NCBI GenBank assembly: GCA_000708835.1
Contig: DF236994.1
Coordinates: 223,257 to 287,256, forward strand
DNA length: 64,000 nt
From: Klebsormidium nitens
Lineage: Eukaryota > Streptophyta > Klebsormidiophyceae > Klebsormidiales > Klebsormidiaceae
Reading direction: 5' to 3'
Part shown: piece after piece, positions 46,401-58,742 of the stretch
Layout: each line of letters starts with the position of its first letter
Position numbering within the stretch: position 1 is the first letter of the stretch
The notes under the pieces: model-generated
Seen by the model: the letters and a program-made list of their open reading frames with translations, nothing else
What the model was told of the DNA's origin: nothing
Databases searched by the model: none
Made by a program: the position numbers and the translations under genes

Positions 46401-48667
46401 TTCGTGTCGGACTTCGGCTTCGCCCGCCAGCTGCAGCCCCAGGATGCAGACCAGACGGGCGAGACAGGTGGGCTGCCCACCGCTTGCCACGTGTACACCG
46501 TTAGTTTGCCCAGAGCCTGGCCAGTCAGAACCGAGAGGCACGTTGAAGCGAGCAGCAATGAGTCCACCTTTTCTTTTGCTTGTTACGAGGCTGGAAATTG
46601 TACGGAGAGGGTACAGAGCTTTCTTTCTACAGGCATGCCTCACACGTCGTGAGTTGTTGAACCGACCAAGCTGGATTGGGACGATAGCTCTTCGAGAAAC
46701 ATGACCTTTGAATGGTTTCACGTGGCCGTCCCAACGTATTAGCGACCGGGCGTCAACGTCATTTGCTCAGAACGCAGAACGCTGCTGGCTTTGGCCTCGG
46801 TTATGCCCGGGTTTGGAAGGTTGTAGTTTTGAACGGACAAACCAAGACTTAAATCTGAACTCAGTACATACAGTAAACTGAGTCTTCAGCTGCTCGAGCG
46901 GGTCTTTCTGTGAAAGTGCCATTATGACACAAGCTGCACGAAGTACCTGCTGCACACGCGCTTGTGCGGCCACAGATTGGATCAGACAGTCCGACATCAG
47001 AATCCGAGTTTGCCGCGTCCAGAATCGTACTCATTCGTTAAACGGCCGCACCAGTGCTACAACTCTTCTTTGTAGCTAACACGTGGATTATCGGTCCAAG
47101 TTTGCTACTGAGTTTCTGCCAGCCTGCGGTTAAAACGCCCTTAAAACAGGCAGACTCGATATTAACTTCGAGAAGGTTTGCGCGCGAGCGGCAAAAAGAC
47201 AATTCCGCGGGTGCAATCCGACGTCTGCAACGGTTTGCCTTTCCTGCAGGCACGTACATGTACATGGCTCCTGAAGTGATCCGCTACGAACATTACAACG
47301 AAAAGTGCGACGTTTATAGGTGGGCTTTTTTCTCAAAGAAATGTCGGGGACGGTTGACGTCGACGGCCGGACGGGACTCATACGCTGACTCCTGAGAAGG
47401 AGAAGCCCCGCGTTCAGCTGATCAACCACCTTTCGAGCAGCGCCATCAAATTCCACACTTTTTGCATTCTCGTCCGCATGCCCAGAATGCGTTCTTCAGT
47501 TACATGATACGTTGATCGGGCCTTTTCGCGTCGTTCATCACACCCGCTTTTGGATTTCTTAATCCAGTCACCCAAGAGCGCATCATAGAGGAATTTGACG
47601 TGGCCTTCAAGACTTTGGAAACTATTTTGAGAGCAAGGACGAAATCGGCAAGGAGGAGTTGAGAAGAGTTGAGAAGAAACTGCGACTCGGTCAGGCTGAG
47701 AGGCTGCTCTTGCTTGCCCAAGAGTCGTTCTCTGTAGCGCGTAGAGGATACAGACGAGGGACGTTGAATAGGAACGAGGATCCACAGACACCCTCGTAAC
47801 CACGTGGCGATGTAAGCAAACTCTCTGTATCGCAAGTGCACTCGATTGTGTCGAATGTGTACGTAACGACGTCAAACGACTTTTATCGACCAAACCCCGT
47901 GAGAAACGCGTAAAGGACATTGTTTGGGCACTTTCCGCTAATGCTGGCACGGTCTTTTCACGCAGCTTCGGGATCCTGCTCAACGAGCTGATGACTGGGC
48001 ATCCCCCGTATCTCGAGGCCTACCTGTCACCTGTCCAGGTAAGGAGGCGGCCAGGCTGTCGGTCTTTTCTAGCTAGATTTTTCGCAATCCAGTTTTGCCA
48101 TCTTATTAACTTAGTTTAGTCATATTTACGGTTCTGCGATGACACCAAGTAGAGCCGTTGATGAACGCTACTCTAGTCTACGATATTGTAAGCGAGAACA
48201 AGCATTACTCTCATGCACAGCAGCTTTTGCGGTCTCTCAAGGCTTGCGGGTCGATACGGTCACGTTATGGCAATCTGGCTCTGACCACCTTTTAAGTAGT
48301 CTCTGCCCCAATCAATGAGTTGCATAGCGGCCCGCTGTCCGCATCTTGGTCTCGACACGTCGCTGCCTGCGATCAAAGCGGCGACCTTCACCTGCTTCCT
48401 TCTCTCTTGAAGGTCGCCCGAGGCGTTGCGGACGGGAGGCTGCGCCCGATGCTCGCCAAAGAGCCCGGCCCGCTCATGTCTGAGCTCATCGAAGCGTGCT
48501 GGGCCAAGGAACCCTCTGTGCGGCCCGCGTTTGGCCAGGTTACCACCCGCTTGCGTCAAATCATTGCTGACGTGGACAATGCTGGTAAGCACCACTCTGA
48601 CAAAGGGGCTGACGGCCACCATGAACACCACGGCGTGCTCGGAAAGTTGTTTCATAAGTCGAGCTAG
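43477..48667 (+). CDS. TKL-type protein kinase
   Basis: ATP-dependent Ser/Thr (or dual-specificity) kinase, soluble by sequence. Eight coding exons: 43477-43518, 44452-44706, 45040-45267, 45913-45965, 46355-46467, 47250-47319, 47966-48038, 48413-48667, about 362 residues. The Gly loop is GKGATAKVY with the ATP lysine in VAVK (Lys88). FCRELEILARQRHPFILPF is the alphaC/beta4 region. HRDLKPSN (Asp194) is the catalytic loop, DFGFA (Asp212) follows, and TYMYMAPEV ends the activation segment. FGILLNELMTGHPPY and CWAKEPSVRPAFGQV complete the fold. Lys after HRDL and the CW...RP end are typical of Raf/MLK-like TKL kinases. All catalytic residues are present. The short first exon (MMAAQGAEEALSAS) is supported only by an ATG, a GTAAGT donor and matching phase. 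An internal Met at 44503 is an alternative start. The tail after the domain is His/Lys-rich (HHEHHG). Confidence 0.88.
44826..44930 (+). repeat. 62-bp degenerate tandem duplication in a kinase intron
   Basis: GACATGTCTTCATCAGTTTC (from 44827) recurs as GACACGTCTTCAGCAGTTCC (from 44889), and the following 20 bp also match loosely. It lies between kinase exons 2 and 3. Confidence 0.75.
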
Positions 48668-50169
48668 AGCGGATATAAGAGATGCGTCTGGCGGGGTAGC
48701 GATGCTTGTCTAATTATAGATAGCACCGGTGGGTTGGTTGCGAGAGTTAGAGCCCGAGCTAGCGAGCCGAGCTCCGTGTGTCAAAGTTGTTTGATGGAAG
48801 CGTCCGCTAAGCGTGTAACGAGCAGTTACACGGTCTTGTCTCGCTCGAAGGGAGCCGCTTCGCGACGGTGAAAGAAGCATAGGCGCAGGAATATTGCTTT
48901 GCTTAGATGCATAAGATATTGCTTGCCAAGTTTTGTACGCATGGGATTGATATAATACCAGATGGTCACACATCCCTTTTGTACAAAGTTTTGTCTGAAA
49001 ACTGTGGCGCCTGATATATCTTTCTGTTGCATCCTCAGATGCACCAAAGCCGAGCACGATTTGGACTTGGTGGCAGTAGCCTCCACCAAGGGGCACCCCT
49101 CATTATGTCAAATTTGTATGTAAGCTAGCGTTTGTCGGAAGTCAGATGCGTGTTGAATATTTTTGAAACCGCTTCGAAAAGTCCGTTGAACGTGTCGGCG
49201 GGAATTCAGTAAGCCCATGGATAGACTCACGGCCTCCACGGTGGTTCAATGTGCTTTATGTACGTTTTGCCTACATTGACTCATATCAAACCGAACCTAT
49301 CCTGATACTTGACTCCGGCATTAAGCATGCGTCGCCAGTATCCGGGCGGGGCACGTTGTTAACCACTTATTGTTGCTTGTGCATGCTGCTTGCATGGAAA
49401 TCCTTCCAGGGCGCGGCCATGATCGATATGCACAATTAGCGAGCTCGCATGCACATGCCTGAGGCATGCATGCTTGGGACATGCATGAGCCTAGCTCGTT
49501 CTGACCATGTATACTCATGCGTTAGAGGGCCTGCGCATGCTATAGGGCAGGACTAGACCGGTCCTGCCAGCATCGGCATTGGCATTCGACTAGCGGCGGG
49601 GCGGCTCGCGTGGCCCCCTGACTATATTAGAATTCTTAGCCACGGGTTCATACGTGTGGTAAGGCGCCTTAGTGCGCTAACAAGCCGCCTGGAATTAATA
49701 CATGTACCTAGATGCGCTATGCTGCTGGCATGCATGCAATGCAATGATCATGGTACTAACGCATGAGCGCGCAGCTTAAACAGCCTGGCATGCTCAGTGT
49801 ATGCGTGCATGTGCACAAGTGAGTCGTACACCAAGGATCAAAATACCGTGCCTCCAATGCCAGGCTCTGGCATTACAATATAGACGAACAATATCATCAA
49901 AAGCCAACACAGAGCTAGTCAATCGCATCAAGCTGCGCAATCTGATCCATACAATCTAGCAGTGTGTCGAGGAACTTTGACCTCTGCAATGCGTGTTACA
50001 ACAGGAAAACATTCCCATAACCATGGTCTGGCGCAATTGGCGGCCTGCTCATCATCATCTGTCGTGCGCTCATCGAGATTTGCTGCATCAAAGACAGTCT
50101 CCAAACAGCGGACGAAGTTCGTTACAGAAGCATGGAAAGTTCCTACAACACAACCCATTTTAATGCACA
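48668..50169. other. Intergenic between convergent kinase and COPA genes
   Basis: 1.5 kb with no supported gene. The part from about 49440 to 49815 is rich in GCATGC and CATGCATG words, reported as a finding. Confidence 0.55.
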
Positions 50170-53100
50170 CTATCGTACTTGGGTGGCAGAAACCATCAGC
50201 CCGGACACGTCAGCCCCAATCTTGGCAATCTGGTCAACTACGCAGATCTTGCCGGCCATCTCAGGCACGTAGTGCGCGCCCGAGTACGGGCTCTGCACCG
50301 ACCGGCTGCCCTGGTAAATGGGCGTCATGGTCGCCGCACACACGACAAACGGATTGCGGGGCTCGTAGTTGAGCGGCACCTCGTCTTTGGGGGTCTTCTC
50401 GCACGCCTGCAACACCTGCCGCGCCTTGGTGGCGACCTGCGGACAAAATGCAAACCCGCCTCAGCGAATGGACGACGTTTTTCTGCTGCGCATCTTCAAA
50501 CACAAAGCAGATCAATGGAAGAAGAGTTGGGCTAAAGTCGAGTCCATCCAACCACAGAGCACTGTGTGGTGTTTTAGGGTCGAATGCAAGTCAGATTGAT
50601 CTAAATTCCTTACAATCAGTTCCGAATGGGTTGGAAAAGCATATCAGCTCTTCAAAGAGACTTTTGTGAAAGCCACAGGACTTCGACATCATCGCCTCCT
50701 AGAGTTTCGACCCGTGTGCGCGCTTGACAAAGCCAACCACCGCTTGTCCTGCCCGCACAAACCCAGTCCATCGAGCCAACTTCTTAATCGCAAAAAGCCG
50801 TGTGCGGTCCCGACACTTCCGTCTATATAAGATTTTTCCCAATCACGACCCAGTGCGTCCACACTCACCGCGGGTGGCGGGTTGAGCTCCAGCAGGCGGC
50901 GGCAGAAGGTGGCCGCGGTGTTGAAGTTCTTGAGCTTGTAGTTGATGGACATAGCGCTCTGCAGGCTGAGCCGCACGTGCGTCGGCTGCAGTGCGCAGTG
51001 CGTGAAGTAGGCCGCGAGCTCTGCCTGCCGCTGCGGGTCATCTGCGGCCGCCTTGCGCGCGAGCTCAATGCGCAGCGCGTGCACGTACTCCTTGGCGATG
51101 CTCAGGAGCTCCTTCACATCGTCCACCTCCTGCAGGGCGGAGCGAAGGGGCAGGACCAGTGAGAATAGGCACTCGGGCGCTCCTTGGATGGGCTTTGGTA
51201 AAAGCTGTCCCTAAATTGTCCAAACCACAACGCGGTTGCGCAGCAGGTAAGGATGGGCAGGAGGTAAGAGCTTTTGATACGGCTCTGAGATTTGGATGGC
51301 CAGGTATTGAAGCTCCTTTACCTTGATCGAAGGCAGCAAGAGCGCAATCGGCGATACGTGTACCGATGGGATACGAACATTGCCTGTTTAGAAGTAAACC
51401 GCCGATTGCAGGCAGACCTCTCAGTCGGGGAGAAGCGAAGGACACACGGAAGCTCAGATGCAAAAGCCTAAGAGAACAACGGCAAGAAAAGACCACTGTC
51501 GAGGTGCCAATGACAGAGTCGACATCCACACCTGCCACAGTCCACAATTACAAACTTGCACGCTTTCCGTCAACATAGAAAACTTTCAGACGTTGTCTCC
51601 CTGCGTCCCCCACTTTATTCGTCCGCTCTTTCATCACTGCATTCCGCCCACATCGACATCGACAAACGAAACGCCCATATAGAGGGAGGCTCGAGGCTCA
51701 GCCTTCTGCCTTCTCGTTCCTTGGATGTCCCTTCAAGACGATAATGCTTAAAGCGAGTATTGAAAGCAACTAGAGGCGAGAACAAGCTGCGCTTCGGCTT
51801 CCTGGTAACCAAAGCAACTAGAGGCGGGCACGCGCCGCGTTGCGCACCTTCCTCGTCTCCACGACGACGAGCGGGATGGTGTGCAGGATGGTGGTGAACA
51901 GCTTGAGCGCCTCCGTGAACTTGCCCTCCGTCGTCGTCTTGTACGCCACCTTGAGCTTCTCCTCCAGCTGCGGCAGCTTGAACGCCAGCGACGGCGCGCC
52001 GGGGGTGCCCGACACAGACTGCACGGGGACCAGAAGCAGGAGTCAGCATAAGAACACGCTGTCTGCTTTCTACTACAGCGACCCGATGTGAAGGAGTGCT
52101 TTATTGAGGGAGCGCTGCGCAGATAAATTGCAACGTAGCAACCATGGGGCCGTTCCACTCGTCAGCTCTGCGTTGATGCAGCGCTAAAGGCGGCAGAAAA
52201 GGTCACCACGTGCTTGACTGAACCACCTCAGCGGACCTCCTTCGTTGTGTGCCGTTCCCACAAATTAGCACCCTCTCTTCCAAGAAAATTCCTCCTATCA
52301 ATCACCACGAAACGATTGCTCTTCCAGCCAGAAGGACCCGGTCCCCACCTGCTCGGTCCAGCCCTTCTCCACGCCAAAGCTCGCGCTCGGCATGCCCGCG
52401 ACGCCCGGCACGAACGTGTGGCTCGCCAGGAACGCCTCCATGAAGTACGGCTTGAGCGGCTCGAACGCGGCCGCGCCGATCTGCCGGCTGAGCAGCCGGA
52501 ACGCGGTGTCAAACGCGCCCGCCGCGGCGTGCTCTCCGGCCAGAGACGACTTCTGGGTCCAGCGCTGGGTGAGCGGAACGCCGGCCGAGGGCGTGACGAA
52601 GAAGGAGCTGTCCGCGGGGCCGACGTCGGTCTCGCCGCCGGCGGGGAGGTCCAGGTCGTCGACGCCGCCCCAGCCGCCCTCGGCGTCGTCGCCCTCCTCG
52701 GCCTCGACCTGCGCAGAGGACTTGAGTATTGCGACAAGCACACGGGAACTTAGAAACCGGCCTGGTTCTCTCATTTGCAGCGAAACGAAAGTAACTCTTC
52801 GATTTTGCATGCTTTTGTTCCACAGTTGATGCACGTTTCGTACAGATCCACTCTGCGGAACGAATCAAACTGCGACTCCAACGGTTTGCTGGCTTCCAGT
52901 AGTTCTGTTGACTTGCAAGCCGTGGGAACAAGTACGCGCTCTATCTACTCGAGCCGTTCTGCATCAACGGAGGGGAAAGCATCTGGGAAAGCATCCTTTC
53001 GGCAGTGCTCCTTCGAACTTCGGATGCAGGGAACTTTGGAACTCGCGACAAAGCATTTACATTAACGACGGACGCCCCAACATGAGCTCTCAAAGGTCTT

Positions 53101-56100
53101 TCTTCCAACAACAGTCAGCAAACCAGAATACCACGCACCTCCTCGCCGGCATCGCCTTGGTCTCCGTCCAGTGTCTCGGGCATGTCGGCCTCCTCGCCCC
53201 ACGCGCCCTTCTCCTCCTCCTGCTCCGGCGCCTCCTCTCCTTCGATGGCCCCCTCGAAGAAGCCCTTCTGCACCAGCAGCAGCGGCCAGTTGTTCTCGCG
53301 CAGTACTGGAGTGGGCGGCGCCAGTAGGTGGCATTTCGCGGCGTCCGGGACCGGGGGGAGCGCCTCTTCCTTCGCCTGGAAGTCCGCCTCCAGCTCTTCT
53401 GCGACCTCCGTCAGGCCGTGCACCTGGGAGGAGCGGAACGGAAACGGGCTTAGGCAAAAAAGACTATTCCGAGGGAGACATCGGCCAACGCACGGGTCCG
53501 ACAAGGGATGGAAGGTTAACGCTTGAAAGACGAAACGTGTGAGCCAGTTCAGTACAACTCCGCTTGAAACAAATGACACTCATCGTGCACCATGATGACG
53601 GATGTGACGGGGACATTTTTGAAGACTGCTACTCAGTCGACCCTTTCAAGGAGGGAGAACTCTAGATGACCTAGGAACAGCCGAGAACGGCGTTATCACT
53701 CTTGAGAATATCTTAGATGCAATCAAAGTCCGGAAAAAGCAGTTAGCAGAAAAGCGGCACGTCCGGGCTGCAAACTTACCTAAAAAGGAGAGGGTATGCT
53801 GCAATGCACCGAGAAGAGCAATTGTTTACCAATCGGACAAAGTAAAGCAGCGCAAAGTGCTCTCTGTCCATACCTTGGCAGTGACGTAGGCGAGGGGCCG
53901 GTGGCCGGCCTCCTGCAGGATCTTGACCCGCTCGGCGGCGTTCCCCAGGTAGAGCGCGTTGTGGAAGCAGCCCATAACGTCCTGGCGCATCTCGGCGATC
54001 TTGAGCATGGTGGCCAGCTTGTCCAGGTTGCCCGTGATCAGGTACAGGAACGACAGGCGCTCGAAGCTCTTGGTCTTCTGGTACGAAAACTCCACAATCT
54101 GCGGCACAAAAGGGGGTCTTGCTCAGGACCAGAGGGGCAGACTTAGCATGACGTTAAAAAGATAATCTGTGGTTCAGAATGCCAGGTCTGCAGTCCTAGA
54201 TTGGATACTTAGGCTCGGCGCATGCAAGAACGGAGGAGGTTCTTGTGCTATCCAGCCAGTACGGAAAAATCAACAGACTTCTACTACAGCAAGAGAACAA
54301 GCTTGACCTCCAGAAGCGTTTTAAAGTCCGTACGTGCACAAGAGATTCTGGCACCGGCTTAGCATTTCCCAGGCGTTTGGTAGGAAGGAAGCTGCCGAGC
54401 AAGGCGCAGGCTGGACTCCGTCTACTCAAACACTCAGAGAACCAGTACCAAAAATTGGACGGAACCAAAGCAATCAATCACAAATCGAATGCCAGTTGCT
54501 AACAGTACTGTCCCCTCACCTCGTAGTTGCCCTGGCGCAGCGCCTCCACCCCGAGCTTGTACCAGTAGTCGTTCTCGTCGATCTCGTGGCAGCTCTGCAG
54601 CGCGACCTCGATGTTGCCGCACTCGATGGCCAGGTTGAAGCGCGTGCGCTCGTCCTTGACGAAGTGGAGGGCCACCTCGGGGAAGCCCTTCTGCTGCAGG
54701 TATGCAATGATGGACTGCCCGCACAGCTGGCTGCCGCGGATCATCTGGAGCACCAGGTCGTACTTGCGCTGCAGGAGAGCGAAGGAGCATGATAATATTA
54801 GAGAAAGGAGTGACAAAGAGAGGTTTGGTTGCATAGCGGTGGTCGGAAGATTCTCAATCGGGGCTGAGACAATAGAGTGAATACTACGTGCTCTATGCGT
54901 ACAAAAAGCTCCGAATATTGATGGATGCAAGCAAAAGGACGTCCGTCATAATCATTACGCTAATTATGCACTAGATGTTTTCGATTGGATGTCTTGATAC
55001 CTTGACATGCTATCGAGACACCTCTTGACAACAGGCAATCAAACAACGTGATAGAAGGTGCAAAGGTGGCAACAGGGCCAGCCACGTCAGTCCCCACACC
55101 AAGTAGAGTCTGTCAAAGCAAGCAACATTTAAAGCCTTCTCTGGGCTGCTGCTCAAGATCCTCTCGTAGACTTTGCAGGCGGTGTCGGTTGGCCACAGCA
55201 TGTCTACAAGGTGAAATGAGCGTCTGCTGCTTCGCCCCTTGCAACAAAGCCCTCTTTCCTCACCTGGATGAGCGCGAGCTTGAACATGAACTCGGTGGTG
55301 TCGATCTGGATGGTGCGCGTCTTGCCGTCGCGGTCGAGGCAGAAGACCGAGTTGCCAAACACGCGCGTGATGTATACGGGCACGTCGAGCGTGCGGATGA
55401 TCCCGCTGTCGCCGTTGGGCAGGCAGTACTTGATGTGGTTCAGCGTGGTGTAGATAAACACGCCGCTGTCGTCCCACGCGCCGCTCTTCACCCGGATCGT
55501 CTCGTGCACCGTGCACTTGTGCGCCAGCTTCTTGCTCGCGATGATGATCGCGTGCTTGCTCAGCAGCGCCACGCTGTTGTTGTCGTTGGACCACACGACG
55601 TACTTGATGAACGGCGTCGCCAGCTCCGCGATCGTGCTCTTCTGCTGCACGTCCAGCATCACCACCTTGTCGTCCGAGCGGCACAGCACGCTCCCCGTCC
55701 CCGCATAGAAGATCGCGTCCGTTGTCGCGCCGGGGGGGGTCACCTTCTTCGTCACCTCGTTGCGCAGGTTCTTAATCAGGATCTGGTTGTGCGCCTTGTC
55801 GAGCACCGCAAACCGGTTGCGCGCCACAAACACCGCCGAGCTGCCGGACCCCTTCTTGGCCTCCTGCGTGTCCCCCCGTCCGGCCGCGTCCTTGGGCACA
55901 ATGTACAGCTCATACGACCCCCCGTCGTGGTCGCTGCACACGAGCACTGCGTTCTCGGCCGGGTTGTAGTGCAGCGAGCGGGGGCCCGCGCTGCCGCTCG
56001 TCCCCGCGCGCCGGATTGCGACCAGGGGGTTGTCGCGCGTCGTGCCGTACTCAAACGTGCGCAGATAGCGGTCCTTGACGTAGTACAGCGTGTTGCCGTG

Positions 56101-57852
56101 GCTCGCGTACGCGGGGCGCTCGCGCTCGAGCTTGAAGACAATCATGCCGCTGTCGTGGCCAGCCGCGAGCAGGTTCATCTCGGGGTGCGCGGCAAGGATC
56201 CAGAAGCGGTCGTGCTCGCGCCGGAACGTCTGGACGCCCGTGCGCTTGGACATGTCCCACACGCGGATGCTCTTGTCCTCCGAGTTGGAGACGATGATGT
56301 CCTGGCGCGCGTGGAACATGACGCACGAGACATTGTTGACGTGGCCGCGCAGGGTGTCCACCTCCCAGGCCTTGGTGTCTGCCGTCAACAGGGAAAGCAA
56401 GTGTGAAATTCGTAGGGCAACACTAAAAGGGTGGATATAACTGGTGCAGTGTTGATTCTGTGTGCCAGGGGAGCATCAGAGAGGAAGGGTCACTGTGCAG
56501 AAGACCTTTTTCTTAGTTTTAATGTCCTTCTGATGATCAAACAGGGAATCTGGCTGCCTGATTGAAGAGATGATATAACTTTGAGAAACACGCAACATGG
56601 CTCTGCCACGCAGGAATGATAGATGAATAAAATTGGCTAAATGGGAGCTCAGATCGACGAGCCTTGGCCAATCAAGCCCGTACATCTGTCAAGCGGGCTA
56701 GGGTTTCAGATGGTGTTAACTTACAGAAAGGGCCACTCAGAAGGATTCTATTCAGCGGTGCTTAGGCAAAAACCTGGGCACTTTATATGCCCCTTGACCT
56801 TGATGCTTGGACCTCGTTGGAAACTTCCTAACCTGCCATTGCGCAATGCAAGAGGATACTTTTCAGAACTGGCGCCAATTCAGCAGATCAAGCTCACCAT
56901 TCATACGCCACAGCTTGACCTGTCTGTCGTCCGCGCCAGACACAATCAGGGGCAAAGTGGGATGGAACGCGGCCCAGTTGACGCCCCTGTCGTGCCCCTC
57001 CAGGACATACTTGACAATGGCATCCCCGCCACCAAAAAGGTCGGTGTTCATCTGGGGCAGGCGGAGGATATCCTCCGCAGGGGAGACCGTCTTCTTGCGG
57101 AGCGCAGAGATGTCCCAGACGCGCACTGTCTGGTCCAGCGACGCTGAGACCACGAGGTCCTCCTTGATGTGGAAGGCCGCGCACATGACATAGTGGTTGT
57201 GCCCGGTGAGGACTGAGATGCAGTTGCGGGACTGCCAGTTCCAAATGCGGATGGTCTGGTCGTCGCTGGCGCTGACGATCCAGGGGTACTCCTGGTGGAA
57301 TTGCACCGTCCGGATGTAGTCCAGGTGGCCGAGCAGCGTGAAGAGGCACCGGCGCATTTTGTAGTTCCACACCTTGATCTTGTAGTCATCGCCTGCGGAC
57401 AGAAGATTCTCATCATGCATTCGCCACGTGGGTTCTTGAGCTGGCGAACACGCTAACCATAAACTCACATGTGTTCCACAATGCAAGCTTGATCAGCTCA
57501 ATTGCATTTGATTGTGATCTTGCTTAAATTGCTTCAAAGTTTCTACTTGTACAATCAACTTCCTGCAGATGCTCTATGCGGTATCTTCAAGCATTTGGCA
57601 GAAGTGCAAAATCCTCTTCTTATCGAGCAGAACGATCTGCTTACCTCCAGACACAAACAGAGGTTGTGACTTATGGAAGTGGACCCCTCGCACAGGTCCA
57701 TCATGCTCATCAAACCGATCGATCAAGGTCCCCATCCGATAATCCCATAATTGGATCACCCCGCTGTGCAAACTTGCAAGAATCCATGGCCTTTTGGGAT
57801 GAAAACTCAGACCCTTGACCCTGTTGCTTTTGGTCTCAAATTTGGTCAACAT
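50170..57852 (-). CDS. COPA: Coatomer subunit alpha (alpha-COP)
   Basis: Alpha-COP is part of the COPI outer coat; its first beta-propeller reads dilysine cargo signals during Golgi-to-ER and intra-Golgi retrieval. Ten coding exons: 57852-57645, 57392-56898, 56378-55264, 54768-54520, 54098-53874, 53423-53139, 52708-52349, 52018-51848, 51129-50869, 50436-50170, total 1211 residues, the usual length. The N-terminus [20 protein letters not shown] and WD repeats ([56 protein letters not shown]) form the first propeller. [20 protein letters not shown] to [11 protein letters not shown] marks the second-propeller transition. The alpha-solenoid contains [18 protein letters not shown] and [12 protein letters not shown], then an acidic linker, and the C-terminal domain reads [27 protein letters not shown] and [17 protein letters not shown]-terminal zinc-knuckle cysteines appear substituted. 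Confidence 0.97.
51763..51858 (-). repeat. 48-bp tandem duplication spanning the COPA exon 8 / donor junction
   Basis: CGCCTCTAGTTGCTTT (minus strand) occurs twice, 48 bp apart, just inside the intron after exon 8 (52018-51848). In both units it is preceded by AGGAAG, which in the real exon is its last six bases before the GTGCGC donor. The second unit has lost the GT (AGGAAGCCG). Confidence 0.75.
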
Positions 57853-58742
57853 CTTTGTGGCAGCTTATTGACAACTGGAGAGATCTGTTGCTGGTGGTTC
57901 TGTCCTGCGGCCTGATTGATTGCCAGGCAGATGATTATCCTCATTCAATCGTGACTAGCCGAACAGACTCTTCAATACCTAGGCCTGCAGGAAGCAATGC
58001 AGCTTGCCCTTGGCCATAAAGAAACTCCACGCCCCCTGCTTTGCTCTTCCTCTCGTCAAAAGAGCCACAAGCAAAACAGCTCTGATTCTGAACAGAGAAG
58101 GCAGGAGAGTCGCCGTCGAGACTGCAGCTAGGGTTGCCACCTAGCTTCTGGAACAAATGGAGGGAAAATCGCGTTGAAGGACTTCGTATATGCATCGGGG
58201 ATGGGTAACATAGGACACGTGAACAGCACCTCTCTTATAAGTATATGGACAGCGGGGACAGTGCTCGCAGGTGAATGTCACCCGCTTGATCCAGGACAAT
58301 CCGCCCGGGACATGTCATCGGTCAATTAGTTGGTCGATAGGTTATCAGCTGGAAATCTGGGTGACCTGTTCATACGGGGGCAGTCTGGGAGCTGTATTGA
58401 AAAGCATTTCACAAATTTTTCGAGTTTTCCTGGACCTCAGCGATCAGACTCAGAGTTGGTCACTTGGTGTTGACATCAGAAGCTCAGTTCTGCCTTAGGC
58501 TTTGGACAGCTCCGCTCCAGCTCCACTTCAGCCGGAGGGCTCGCAGCTCAGCAACAGAATGCTGAGGTTGTAGGCGATGCGGATGCTGTAAAGAAGCGTC
58601 CGACGGGTATTCTTCCCCACTGAAGGCGTACTTATATGGTAGCGGTCAACGCATCTCAAAAAGTTCATTAGCGCCTTGTTTTTTGGTTCGAAACAGAACA
58701 GCACACAAACCCAGTGACAGGATTTGTCACCAAATCTGCAAG
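57853..58742. promoter_or_regulatory. Divergent spacer between COPA and TTC4/CNS1-like genes
   Basis: 890 bp between outward-facing start codons. No gene or named promoter element is seen. Confidence 0.4.

Noticed and set aside
55048..56406. A 452-codon open frame on the plus strand
   Set aside because: It is exactly antisense to the large COPA exon (56378-55264), whose WD-repeat protein is unmistakable. High GC at codon position 3 keeps the opposite strand open.
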